Part shown: positions 17,337 through 25,915 of the stretch, in pieces
How positions within the stretch are numbered: position 1 is the stretch's first letter
Layout: the number at the start of each line of letters is the position of its first letter
From: Candidatus Sumerlaeia bacterium
GTDB lineage: Bacteria; Sumerlaeota; Sumerlaeia; SLMS01; JAHLLQ01
NCBI GenBank assembly: GCA_019634695.1
Contig: JAHCAW010000012.1
Location: 24,979-88,978, forward strand
Direction: 5' to 3'
Length of the DNA: 64,000 nt
Notes under the pieces: model-generated
Database searches by the model: none
What the model saw: only the letters and a program-made list of their open reading frames with translations
What the model was told of the DNA's origin: nothing
Made by a program: the position numbers and the translations under genes

Positions 17337-17770
17337 GAACGGTGAGAACCTCTCAGAGAGTTGATTTTCCTAAACTTAGCCAGCGCACCCCAAGGGGCGT
17401 CGCCCGAGCGGAAGGTGTGTCTAGTCCCGCGGACGGCGACGGAACAAGTGAAATCCGCCCCCCCTTGGAACGCCGAGGCTCCGGGAGCGCCGGGGGCAGT
17501 GGGGAATGGACACGATGGACCGGATGGACGACATGGACCGGATGGACCCGATGGACCCAAGCGGGCATCGGGGAGGGCAGGCGGGTCGAAGGCGCCCGTC
17601 CATCGAGTCCATCAAGTCCATCAAGTCCATCGGGTCCATTGAGAGTACCGGAGAGTGCCGAGCTGGGGCTCGGCGCTCCCAGGGGGGAGAATCCCCTTTA
17701 CCTGTCCGGGCGGGGGGGGCCTTCATCCGCTGGCCCATTCGGGGCCTACTCTTCCCGTACCCGTGGTGCC
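17337..17770. other. 434-bp divergent intergenic region before uvrA
   Basis: Lies between the bTHX-like gene (minus) and uvrA (plus). It contains the CTCTCAGAGAG palindrome near 17350 and the 9-bp inverted repeat array at 17505-17640. No convincing promoter for uvrA was found. The frame of uvrA stays open across the region but contains no ATG. Confidence 0.6.
17505..17640. repeat. inverted array of 9-bp GATGGACNN repeats
   Basis: The left arm (17505-17558) has six ATGGAC units spaced exactly 9 bp apart. The right arm (17598-17640) has five units of GTCCATCNN, also every 9 bp, i.e. the reverse complement. The arms are separated by about 40 bp, so the transcript could form a long imperfect hairpin. 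A second element of the same design is at 50362-50510. Confidence 0.85.
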
Positions 17771-20587
17771 GTGCCCGCCCGTCGCTCCCCCCGCCAGCAG
17801 CCTCCGATCCGCGTGCGCGGCGCCCGCACTCACAACTTGAAGGGCGTGGACGCCGAGTTTCCCGCCGGGCGGATGACGGTGGTGACCGGGCTGTCGGGTT
17901 CCGGCAAGTCGAGCCTGGCGTTCGACACACTGTTCGCCGAGGGGCAGCGACGCTACGTCGAGTCGCTCTCGACCTACGCGCGGCAGTTCATCGCACGGAT
18001 GCCACGGCCGCCGGTCGATTCGATCGACCACATTCCGCCGGCGATTGCGCTGGAGCAGAAGAACTCCGTGCGCAATGCGCGCTCGACGATCGGCACGGCG
18101 ACCGAGATCAACGACTTCCTGCGCCTGATCTTCGCGCGCATCGGGGTGCTGCACTGCCCGAACGGCCATGGTCCGGTGGTGGCGGACACGCCGCTGGGGG
18201 TGGTGGAGGCGATCTTCGCGTGGCCGGAGGGGACGCGGTTCCTGCTGCTGGCGCCGATGGAGCTGGAGGACGCGCGGCGGCTGGAGGGGACGCTGGCGGA
18301 GATGAAGCGTCAGGGCTTCACGCGCCTGCTGGTCGAGGGCGAAGCGGTGGACCTGGACGATCCGGCGACGCAGTTGCCGAAGAACCTGACGCGTTTCTCC
18401 GTGGTGGTGGACCGACTGATCGTGCGCGAGACGAACCGCACGCGCTTGGCGGATGCGGTGCCGCTGGCGTTCCGCATCGGGCAGGGGCGGCTGGTGGCGC
18501 GCACGACGGAGGGCGACGAGAAACCGTTCCATGCGGGGCTGGCGTGCAACGTGTGCGGATGGAAGGGGCGCGCGCTGGAGCCGCGGTTGTTTTCGTTCTC
18601 GAATCCGCTGGGCGCGTGCCCGACGTGCCAGGGCTTCGGACGCGTGACCGGGCTGGATTGGGACCGTATCCTGCCGGACGCGTCGCTGTCGATCGACGAG
18701 GGCGCGATCGCGCCGTGGCGCGGCGAGGCGGGCCTGGAGATGGTGCAGCACCTGCGCGACATGAGCGCCGACCTGAAGATTCCGATGCTGAAGCCCTGGC
18801 GCGACCTGACCGACCGCCAGCGCCGCGTCGTCATGGAAGGCGAGGGCGATTGGCCCGGCGTCCGCGGCTACTTCGAGTGGCTGGAGACGAAGCGCTACAA
18901 GGTGCAGGCGCGCATCCAGATCGCGCGCTATCGCGGATACACGAATTGCCCGGACTGCGACGGCGACCGGTTGACGGGCGACGCACGGCATGTGCGCGTG
19001 GGCGGACGGACGATCACCGAGCTGTGGCGGATGAACGTCGAGGAGTTGCGCGCGTGGTTCGCCGAGGTGCCGCTGGGCAAGCAGGAGACGCAGACCGTCG
19101 AGCGGGCGCTGCGCGAGGTGCGCGCGCGGCTGGACTACCTGTCGGAGGTGGGGCTGGGCTACCTGACGCTGAGTCGCCAGACGCGGACGCTGTCGGGCGG
19201 CGAGGCGCAGCGCATCAATCTGGCGACGGCGCTGGGCAGCGCGCTGACCGAGACGCTGTACGTGCTCGACGAGCCGACCGTGGGCCTGCATCCGCGGGAC
19301 ACGGACCGGTTGGTGCGCATCCTGCGGCGGCTGACCGAACTCGAGAACACGGTGGTGATCGTCGAGCACGATCTGGACGTGATTCGCGGGGCGGACTGGC
19401 TGGTGGACATCGGGCCGCAGGCGGGCGAGGGCGGCGGCGAGGTGGTGTTCCAGGGGACGCCGAAGGAGCTGGCGGCGCGCGGGGCGGAGGCGTCGCACAC
19501 GGCGCGGTTCCTGGCGCCGCGCGAGGAGGCCCCCAAGCGCGGCGGGCGCAAGGGCGAGCGCAGCACGCGCTATGGCCGGCGCGAGCCACGGGGCTGGGTG
19601 ACCGTGCGCGGCGCGCGCGAGAACAACCTCGACAACCTGACGGTGCGCGTGCCGCTCGGCGTGCTGGCGGTGGTGACGGGCGTCAGCGGCTCGGGGAAAT
19701 CGTCATTGGTGAAAAGTTGCCTGTGGGCGAACTACCGGCGCGAGCGCGGCGAATCCGACGTCGAGCCCGGGCACATCGCGGGGCTCGAGGGCTTCGAGGC
19801 GCTGCACGACGTGGTGCTGGTGGACCAGGAGCCGATCGGACGCTCGACGCGCTCGAACGCGGCAACGTATCTGAAGGCCTACGACGGCATCCGGCGCCTG
19901 CTGGCGGAGACGCGCGAGGCGCGGCACCTGGGGCTTGAGCCGCGCGACTTCTCGTTCAACGTCGAGGGCGGACGATGCGAGGCGTGCGAGGGCACCGGCC
20001 GCCAGGTGATCGACATGCAGTTCCTGGCCGACGTCGAAGTGGTGTGCGACGCGTGCGACGGGCGGCGTTTCCAGGAGCGCGTGCTGGGCGTCGAGTGGAA
20101 CGGCCGCAACGCGACGGGCATCCTGGACCTGACGGTGTCCGAGGCGCTCGTGTTCTTCACGGGCCAGAAGGCGATCGAACGCGGACTCCAGCCGCTCGCC
20201 GACGTGGGCCTGGGCTACCTGCGACTCGGTCAGGCGACGAACACGTTGTCGGGCGGCGAGGCGCAGCGCCTGAAGCTGGCCTCGCACCTGGCAACGGCAA
20301 GTAGTCGCACGGGCAACGTGATGCTGATCTTCGACGAGCCGACGACCGGCCTGCACGCGGCGGACCTAGAAGTGCTGCTCGGCGTGTTCGACCAGGCGCT
20401 CGAGAAGGGTTTCTCGCTGCTGGTGATCGAGCACAACCTGGAGCTGATCCGCCGCGCGGATTGGATTATCGACCTCGGCCCCGAGGGCGGCCCGCACGGC
20501 GGTCGCCTTGTCGCGCAGGGCACGCCTGAAGAGGTCGCCGCCTGCCGCGAGAGCACCACCGGCAAGTTCCTCAAGCGTTCGACATGA
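17771..20587 (+). CDS. uvrA: excinuclease ABC subunit UvrA
   Basis: A 938-residue damage-recognition ATPase of nucleotide excision repair. It has two ABC ATPase modules: Walker A GLSGSGKSSLAFDTL and GVSGSGKSSLVK, signatures LSGGEAQRI and LSGGEAQRLKLAS, and Walker B segments VLDEPTVGLHP and IFDEPTTGLH. The first zinc module is CNVCG...GACPTC, and the second is GGRCEACEGTG...CDACDG. No ATG is available before the first Walker A, so the start is inferred as GTG 17771, just before RGARTHNLKGVD, giving the usual family length. It acts with UvrB and UvrC, which are not in this window. The large repeat-containing leader upstream is unusual. Confidence 0.95.
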   Translation: MPARRSPRQQPPIRVRGARTHNLKGVDAEFPAGRMTVVTGLSGSGKSSLAFDTLFAEGQRRYVESLSTYARQFIARMPRPPVDSIDHIPPAIALEQKNSVRNARSTIGTATEINDFLRLIFARIGVLHCPNGHGPVVADTPLGVVEAIFAWPEGTRFLLLAPMELEDARRLEGTLAEMKRQGFTRLLVEGEAVDLDDPATQLPKNLTRFSVVVDRLIVRETNRTRLADAVPLAFRIGQGRLVARTTEGDEKPFHAGLACNVCGWKGRALEPRLFSFSNPLGACPTCQGFGRVTGLDWDRILPDASLSIDEGAIAPWRGEAGLEMVQHLRDMSADLKIPMLKPWRDLTDRQRRVVMEGEGDWPGVRGYFEWLETKRYKVQARIQIARYRGYTNCPDCDGDRLTGDARHVRVGGRTITELWRMNVEELRAWFAEVPLGKQETQTVERALREVRARLDYLSEVGLGYLTLSRQTRTLSGGEAQRINLATALGSALTETLYVLDEPTVGLHPRDTDRLVRILRRLTELENTVVIVEHDLDVIRGADWLVDIGPQAGEGGGEVVFQGTPKELAARGAEASHTARFLAPREEAPKRGGRKGERSTRYGRREPRGWVTVRGARENNLDNLTVRVPLGVLAVVTGVSGSGKSSLVKSCLWANYRRERGESDVEPGHIAGLEGFEALHDVVLVDQEPIGRSTRSNAATYLKAYDGIRRLLAETREARHLGLEPRDFSFNVEGGRCEACEGTGRQVIDMQFLADVEVVCDACDGRRFQERVLGVEWNGRNATGILDLTVSEALVFFTGQKAIERGLQPLADVGLGYLRLGQATNTLSGGEAQRLKLASHLATASSRTGNVMLIFDEPTTGLHAADLEVLLGVFDQALEKGFSLLVIEHNLELIRRADWIIDLGPEGGPHGGRLVAQGTPEEVAACRESTTGKFLKRST

Positions 20588-20602
20588 GGCGTGCGGGCAC
20601 GC

Positions 20603-20815
20603 TCATGCGGGCACGTCCACATAGGCCGAACTGCTCTGCGGCACGGGGGTCGTCATGCCTTCCGCGCGCAGGCCGTCGAGATGGAAGGCAATGGCCTCGC
20701 GCATTGTGGCCTCGACGGCTTCGCGCGTGGCATCCGTGGCGACGCAGCCCGGCACGTCGGGCGAATAGGCCGAGTAGCCCGTGTCTGTCTTCTCGATCAC
20801 GATGAGGTACTTCAT
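20603..20815 (-). CDS. hicB: HicB-family antitoxin
   Basis: A 70-residue protein, MKYLIVIEKTDTGYSAYSPD, with the HicB core VPGCVATDATREAVEATMREAIAFHLDGL: the partially degraded RNase H-like fold of HicB/UPF0150 antitoxins. It is short and lacks a C-terminal helix-turn-helix or ribbon-helix-helix domain. Its ATG overlaps the hicA stop as ATGA (20815-20812), so the pair is translationally coupled with the toxin first. It neutralises HicA by direct binding. The stop lies 15 bp from the uvrA stop in convergent orientation. Confidence 0.88.
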   Translation of the reverse strand: MKYLIVIEKTDTGYSAYSPDVPGCVATDATREAVEATMREAIAFHLDGLRAEGMTTPVPQSSSAYVDVPA

Positions 20816-21000
20816 GGCTTCAGACCTGCCTGCTTGAGGATGCTGTTCAGAGTGCCCGGCGCAAGATCGTCGCTCGCTTTTCCCGCGATCGTGACAAGGC
20901 CGGGCTTGGCGGGGTGTTTCAATTGTCGGTGACTACCTCGCTGCCTGGCCAGAACCCAGCCGTCTTTTTCGAGAAGGCGGATGAGATCCAGAACTTTCAT
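20812..21000 (-). CDS. hicA: HicA-family mRNA interferase toxin
   Basis: A 62-residue double-stranded-RNA-binding-fold toxin. It reads MKVLDLIRLLEKDGWVLARQ, then RGSHRQLKHPAKPGLVTIAGK; the GSHR(Q)xxHP segment contains the catalytic His of HicA. It cleaves mRNA when freed from HicB. AAGGT lies ~8 bases before the ATG. It is the first gene of the two-gene operon. The roughly 215 bp upstream contain no gene I can support. Confidence 0.88.
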   Translation of the reverse strand: MKVLDLIRLLEKDGWVLARQRGSHRQLKHPAKPGLVTIAGKASDDLAPGTLNSILKQAGLKP

Positions 21001-21217
21001 GGCTACCTTCGTGCCTCATGGCGATTCACGAGCTTCATGACACTGGTTCAGGAGCGAACGGGCTTCTGCAAACGATGAAATCTCGCCAGCCGACTCATCC
21101 AGCATGGCGTCCGTGTCGCGCCACCCCGGAATCAGCAGAAACTCAAAGGTCTAGGTGTCAGCTCACGCACCCTCCGTCAAGCCGTATCGTCCGGCCGCCT
21201 CGGCGAGTTCCAACCCC

Positions 21218-23239
21218 TCAGCGCACCGCCCATCCCTCGGGCGATGCGGCGGGCACGAGTGTCGCCGCGGCGGCGTTGTAGATGGTCAGGTGCCGTCCGG
21301 AGATCCAGCCCGAGGTCGCGCCCGTCGCGTTCGTCAGATGCACGCGATACCATCCGTCGGGCGTGCGCTCGGTGACGACAAAGCGATGACCCGTCACCGC
21401 CTTCGCGACGATCGGCGAGGCGTTCGTCGCTCCCCTGCCCTTCGCCGCGTGGACCGGCACCTCCATGTAGTCCGCGAAGTCGCGCGAATCGTTGCCCGCC
21501 AGACTGTCCACGTGCACGACGACGCTGCACACGGGGGTTGTGGAGGTGTTGACGCGTGAGGTGAGGCTCGCGTCGTTGGAGATGAAGACGCTGCGGTGCG
21601 TGATCACCGGCACGATCTTGATCGCGTCGGCGTAGACGCGACCCGGCCGCGCGGGATCCGCCGGGCCGGTGACCGATTGCTGGCGCACCTGCACCGAATA
21701 CTCGACGGCACGATCGAACGAGTACTCCCCCACCAGCACCCAACTGTCGGGCAACGGAGTCGTGTCGTCCAGCTCGACGGTCAACGTGTAGTCCGTCGCG
21801 CGGGTCGCGTTCTGGTAGGTGTCGGCCGCGATGAAGTACGTCCCCGCGGCGGCGGAATGGCTGAAGCTCCAGTCGGCGCGCGCCAGGCAGTTCGTGTTGC
21901 TCTGGCTGCCCAGCAGATGGATGTCCACGTCCTTCGTCGGGTAGTCGGCGTGATCGACGCGCACGCGCACCGCGGAGGCGCGAGGAAGCAGCAGGCGATA
22001 GAGTCGCTCCGGTCCGCCCTGCGAGATGCCGCTGCCGGCGGGCGAATACGAAGGCCAGATCGATTCGGCGCCGACAGTCGAATGACGCCCGACGTAGGGA
22101 TTGCGCGCGATGACGAACGGGGAGGCATGCGTGCCTGCGCCGACCGGTGAGGCGTCGCCGCGCTGGTCCAGCGTCGCGGTGCTCGTGCCGTTCAGATGCG
22201 TGACGCTGTACGTGACGCCCAGCGCATTGGCATCGCGCGGCCACGTGGTCAGCACGCGGTAGGTGCCGCGTTGCGGCGGCGTGAATCGAAAGGTCGCCGT
22301 CTGTGTGCCCCCGGTGCCGGTGAACGTCGAGTAGCGACTGCCCGCCGCCGCGAGCGCTGTGCGGTTGGCGCTGTCGTCGATGTCGGCGACGGTGCTGCGG
22401 CTCGCATCATTCAACCAGGAGCCCGATTCCGAGTAGGCCGACGAGAGCGCGCCCGTGGGCGTGCGGGCCTCGACCACCCACGCCGGCGGCATCGGCAGCA
22501 GGATGCGGTACCAACCGTTGTGCTGCGTTGCGACAAAGACGCTGCCAGTGGGCAACGTCGTCACCACCGGATAGGCGGTCGTGTTGCCCGTGCGGCCGTT
22601 CAGCGGCCCGGAGTTCACGCGGATGAAGATCAGGCACGGGCGGGTGTCGCCCCAGTAGTATTCCTGCGCCTCCCACCAGCCGTGGTAGAAGGGGCAGGTG
22701 TAGTTGTTCGTCGCGCTGCTGCGCGAGATGCCGTAGTGCAGGTGCGGCCCGGTCGAATTGCCCGTGTTGTTCGAGATGGCAATCTGCTGGCCCTTTGTCA
22801 CGGACGAGCCGACGCCGACGAGCGCGCCCTGGTAGTCGAGATGCCAGAAGTTGACGCGATAGGTGTGGCCGCCGGCGGTGTGGCTGGTGATGATGTAGTT
22901 GCCGCCGCCGGAGGTGTCGTTGGTCGGGAAGTCCTGATAGCGCGAGGTCACGGTGCCGTTGGCGATGGCGTGCAACGGCGTGCCGTTGGGCATGCCGAAG
23001 TCGCTGCCGCTGTGCCCGTCGTAGGCGTGGCCCGATCCGGCGGTCGGATCGCCGCTGCGCCATCCGGTGTAATCGGCGCGCGTGTCGGTCGCGCGGTCGA
23101 GATCGAACGCCGCCGTCATGCGATAGGTGGCTGTGTTGAACGGGAAGGCGAACCCCGGCGGATCCTGTGCCACTTGGGCAAGGCCCGTCGTCGCGAGCGA
23201 CACCAGCGAAGCAACCAGCGCGGCGGCGCGGCGTCTCAT
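21218..23239 (-). CDS. secreted M23 metallopeptidase with golvesin-like and SH3-like domains
   Basis: A 673-residue secreted protein. The signal peptide is at about 1-22 (ALVASLVSLATTGLA). The M23 LytM domain (about 60-175) has zinc ligands H76 and D80 (GHSGSD), and H166/H168 in GPHLHYG, with WHLDY at about 132-136; this predicts peptidoglycan endopeptidase activity. After an SH3-like segment (PTGSVFVATQHNGWYRI) comes a golvesin C-terminal-like module (VADIDDSANRTALAAAGSRY, FRFTPPQRGTYRVLTTWP), then a prepeptidase-C-like beta region, a second golvesin-like stretch (YADAIKIVPV) and a terminal SH3-like segment. Its ATG overlaps the upstream gene stop (ATGA, 23239-23236). Cell-wall or extracellular remodelling is likely. 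Confidence 0.82.
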   Translation of the reverse strand: MRRRAAALVASLVSLATTGLAQVAQDPPGFAFPFNTATYRMTAAFDLDRATDTRADYTGWRSGDPTAGSGHAYDGHSGSDFGMPNGTPLHAIANGTVTSRYQDFPTNDTSGGGNYIITSHTAGGHTYRVNFWHLDYQGALVGVGSSVTKGQQIAISNNTGNSTGPHLHYGISRSSATNNYTCPFYHGWWEAQEYYWGDTRPCLIFIRVNSGPLNGRTGNTTAYPVVTTLPTGSVFVATQHNGWYRILLPMPPAWVVEARTPTGALSSAYSESGSWLNDASRSTVADIDDSANRTALAAAGSRYSTFTGTGGTQTATFRFTPPQRGTYRVLTTWPRDANALGVTYSVTHLNGTSTATLDQRGDASPVGAGTHASPFVIARNPYVGRHSTVGAESIWPSYSPAGSGISQGGPERLYRLLLPRASAVRVRVDHADYPTKDVDIHLLGSQSNTNCLARADWSFSHSAAAGTYFIAADTYQNATRATDYTLTVELDDTTPLPDSWVLVGEYSFDRAVEYSVQVRQQSVTGPADPARPGRVYADAIKIVPVITHRSVFISNDASLTSRVNTSTTPVCSVVVHVDSLAGNDSRDFADYMEVPVHAAKGRGATNASPIVAKAVTGHRFVVTERTPDGWYRVHLTNATGATSGWISGRHLTIYNAAAATLVPAASPEGWAVR

Positions 23240-24255
23240 GGCGCCACCTCCCCGCCGCGTTGCAGCCTCGGCGTGCCGTCGGCGGCGAGGTACGCGAGCG
23301 CCCTGCCGCCCTCGAGCACGCGCGGCTGCGTGCCAAGGCCGAGTTTCCGCGCGCGACCGCCGTCCGAGCCCACCACGCGAATCGACGACAGCTCCGGCGT
23401 CTCCTGCGCTTCGTAGGCAACCGCATCGAGTGCCGGCAACCACACGAGCGTCTGCGAGCGGCCCACCGGTACGTCGTAGGAACCCGGCTCGAGGTTCGTC
23501 AGTTGCTCGATCCGACGCGTGGCGAGGTCGATTCGATGGAACGCGCCGCGGCCGGCGCGCGAGGAGATGAAGAAGATCGATGCGCCATCGGGCGAGAAGA
23601 GACCGCCGTAGTCGTAACCTGGCGCGTCGGTCAAGCGCTCGGCGCGATCCGTCTCGAGATCGTACAGCACCAGATCGTTGTTGATGAGGCGCAGGAAGTC
23701 GTCGGGCCCGTCGGCCGTCGAGGCCGCGTTAAAGCACCAATCGGGCGGATACACGGTGAGGCACAGGCGCCGCGCGTCCGGCGACCAGGCGACGAGCACC
23801 GTGCGCTCGGCGAGCGCGAGCGAGCGCCGCCTCTCCCCGTCGAGAACATGCACCGAGTAGTCGGCATCCACGACGGCGACGCGCGTGCCGTCCGGCGACG
23901 GGAAAGCGCGAAACGCATTTTCGGCGACGACGCGCCGAACCCGGCCGGCCTCGTCCAGCTCGACGATGTCGGCCAGGGCCGGGTCGTGCTCGTGCCCGCA
24001 GTCGGCGTCGTGCCGGTGCCCGGCGGCGACGTCGAGCTTCACCACCGGCGCCCCGTCGGCGACGACGCCGAGGAACTCGCGGACGCGGACCTCGGGGGCC
24101 GGCGCGGCCAGCTTCACCGCCTCCTGCCCGTCGAAACGCACCAGCGCCCCGTCCTGGACGAACCATGCCGGTTGCGCCCCGGCCAGCGCCGCCCAACCCG
24201 CCAGCAGCGCAAGGATTCCCCTCCATCCCAGGCTGTTCTTCGATCGTCCTGCCAT
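23236..24255 (-). CDS. secreted TolB/WD40-like beta-propeller protein
   Basis: A 339-residue protein with a signal peptide (ILALLAGWAALAGA, about 13-27). Repeated PD40/TolB-like blades follow: FPSPDGTRVAVVDADYSVHVLD, WSPDARRLCLTV, YDYGGLFSPDGASIFFISSRAG, and later propeller strands. A His/Cys-rich loop HRHDADCGHEHD near residue 80-91 could bind metal. GGAGG precedes the ATG by 8 bases, a strong start. It is coupled by ATGA overlap to the M23 peptidase gene downstream, suggesting that the two work together in the periplasm or outside the cell. No enzymatic motif is seen; the role is inferred to be scaffold or sensor. Confidence 0.72.
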   Translation of the reverse strand: MAGRSKNSLGWRGILALLAGWAALAGAQPAWFVQDGALVRFDGQEAVKLAAPAPEVRVREFLGVVADGAPVVKLDVAAGHRHDADCGHEHDPALADIVELDEAGRVRRVVAENAFRAFPSPDGTRVAVVDADYSVHVLDGERRRSLALAERTVLVAWSPDARRLCLTVYPPDWCFNAASTADGPDDFLRLINNDLVLYDLETDRAERLTDAPGYDYGGLFSPDGASIFFISSRAGRGAFHRIDLATRRIEQLTNLEPGSYDVPVGRSQTLVWLPALDAVAYEAQETPELSSIRVVGSDGGRARKLGLGTQPRVLEGGRALAYLAADGTPRLQRGGEVAP

Positions 24256-24520
24256 GCGGGCCTCCTGGGCCGGGCCCCACCCCGGCGAACCCTGCCTATC
24301 ACTCTCCAGACCCGGCACGGGAATGCCAGCCCATTCCGCGATTCCGCGCCGGACGATTTTCGTTCTTTTCCGCGAAGAAAGTACTTGATGCGGTATGCAC
24401 GCGACACCTAGCAGGGCTCGTGAGAGGCGAATCCGGACACTGTTCCCGCGGGTAATGCCCAATGGACCCCGTCCCGTTCCCGATCCGTTTCCCCAACGCC
24501 TTTGGAGGTCGGTTCCAACA

Positions 24521-25192
24521 ATGAAAGGTACCTGCACCCGCATCGTGTTGACCAGTTGTGTGGCAGTCTCGCTCGTGCTGGCGGGCTGCGCCAAGAAGCC
24601 GCGTCCGGACGCCGAAGTGCGCGTGCCGGGCGCCACGAAGTCTTCCCTGGCCGGCGGCAACGCCCGGCTCGGCCCCGGCGGTGCCTGGTCGCCGGCCGAC
24701 GGTCCCCCGATGCTCGATCCCTCGGGCAGCGGCGCCTCGCGCCTGGCGGGCTCGCCCTTCGGGCCTGATTCCGGCACCGGCGGATTCGCCCAGAACGCCA
24801 ATCTGGCCGGCGTCGAGAACGCCGTCCAGATCGCCGACCTCGACATGGTCCACTTCGAGTACGATCAGTTCGGTCTGTCGCCCGAATGGCAGCGCGTCCT
24901 CGACGGCCACGCCCAGTGGCTCGCCTCCAACGCCAGCGTCCACGTCCAGATCGAAGGCCACTGCGACGAGCGCGGCACCGAGGAGTACAACGTCTCGCTC
25001 GGCCAGCGCCGTGCCGACGCCGTCCGCGAGTACCTTGCCGGCAAGGGCATCGAGCCCTTCCGCATGTCCACCATCAGCTACGGCAAGCTCCGCCCGCTGA
25101 CGTTCGACCAGAACGAGCAGTCCCACTCCTTGAACCGGCGCGCCATGTTCCTGGTCTACAGCCCCGGCACCCAGACCGCGGCCGCCTACTGA
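24521..25192 (+). CDS. pal: Pal-like OmpA-domain outer-membrane lipoprotein
   Basis: A 223-residue lipoprotein: basic N-terminus, hydrophobic core and lipobox LVLAGC ending at about residue 24. A Gly/Pro-rich linker leads to an OmpA-C/Pal domain (about 107-220) with VHFEYDQFGLSPEWQRVLDGHAQWL, IEGHCDERGTEEYN and LGQRRADAVREYLAGKGI; the DERG and R-R peptidoglycan (DAP) contact residues are present. It anchors the outer membrane to peptidoglycan as part of Tol-Pal; no tol genes are nearby. GGAGG lies 14 bases before the ATG. A second, shorter paralogue follows after 28 bp, so the two form a tandem pair. The gene could equally be named an OmpA-family lipoprotein. Confidence 0.85.
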   Translation: MKGTCTRIVLTSCVAVSLVLAGCAKKPRPDAEVRVPGATKSSLAGGNARLGPGGAWSPADGPPMLDPSGSGASRLAGSPFGPDSGTGGFAQNANLAGVENAVQIADLDMVHFEYDQFGLSPEWQRVLDGHAQWLASNASVHVQIEGHCDERGTEEYNVSLGQRRADAVREYLAGKGIEPFRMSTISYGKLRPLTFDQNEQSHSLNRRAMFLVYSPGTQTAAAY

Positions 25193-25220
25193 TCGCCCCG
25201 GGACCAAAGGCAGGACTTCC

Positions 25221-25832
25221 ATGAACCGACAGCTTCTCCTCGCCCTCCTAACGGGGGGCGTTCTTGCTTTCTCCCTCGGATGCGCCAAGAAGGGCACCGC
25301 CCACCTGCCCACCGGGCCGGACCAGCTTGACGGCGAAGTCCGCGTCCCACCCCGGCCGGTGGTCTCCGATCCGGACGCCGAGGCGGCCGCGGCCGCCGAA
25401 GCCGCCTTCCGCAACGCCGTCCGCGACCCGGCCACCGATGGCTTCGTCGAGGTCGGCCGACGCGACGAGACCGCACCGCTCGGCCGCCAGGTGCCCGAGT
25501 TCGCCAACGTCGAGTTCGATTTCGACAGCGACGCGCTCACCGCCGAGGGCCGCTCCCGGCTCGACAAGGCGCTGGTCTTCCTGCGCGAGAACCCCAAGAC
25601 GGGCATCGTCCTGCGCGGGCACACCGACTCCTCCGGCACCGAGGAGTACAACCTCGTGCTCGGCAGCCGGCGCGCCCAGGCGGTACGCAACTACCTGCTC
25701 GAGCGCGGCATCGCCCCCGGACGGGTCGAGACCGTCAGCTTCGGCAAGATGGTTCCGCTGGCCGACGAGGACACCCCGGCGGCCCGCGCCCGCAACCGCC
25801 GCGTCGAGCTCTTCCTCTTCGAGCTCAACTGA
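25221..25832 (+). CDS. second Pal/OmpA-domain lipoprotein
   Basis: A 203-residue lipoprotein with lipobox AFSLGC (Cys near 21), a 70-residue linker and an OmpA-C domain (VEFDFDSDALTAEGRSRLDKAL, LRGHTDSSGTEEYN, LGSRRAQAVRNYLLERGI, ARARNRRVELFL). TDSSGTEEYN retains the peptidoglycan-binding Asp, and the C-terminal ARNRRVE is more canonical than in its upstream neighbour. It is co-directional with, and 28 bp after, the first Pal gene, and is followed by a strong GC hairpin. Probably a paralogue from tandem duplication with diverged linker; redundancy or a distinct partner is possible. Confidence 0.85.
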   Translation: MNRQLLLALLTGGVLAFSLGCAKKGTAHLPTGPDQLDGEVRVPPRPVVSDPDAEAAAAAEAAFRNAVRDPATDGFVEVGRRDETAPLGRQVPEFANVEFDFDSDALTAEGRSRLDKALVFLRENPKTGIVLRGHTDSSGTEEYNLVLGSRRAQAVRNYLLERGIAPGRVETVSFGKMVPLADEDTPAARARNRRVELFLFELN

Positions 25833-25860
25833 CGCGATCCCGACACCAACGCCTCTCCCG

Positions 25861-25896
25861 CCACCGCCCCGCAATCCCGCGGGGCGGTGGCCGTTT
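25861..25896 (+). terminator. GC-rich hairpin after the tandem Pal genes
   Basis: A 12-bp perfect stem CCACCGCCCCGC/GCGGGGCGGTGG (25861-25872 with 25879-25890) is followed by CCGTTTC. The T-tract is short, but the position between two convergent units fits a terminator. Confidence 0.6.
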
Positions 25897-25915
25897 CGGG
25901 CCCCTGGGCGCCAGC

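Noticed and set aside
17505..17640. CRISPR-like array
   Set aside because: Units are 9 bp with 2-3 bp variable positions and invert in the middle; there are no spacers of 25-40 bp and no cas genes.
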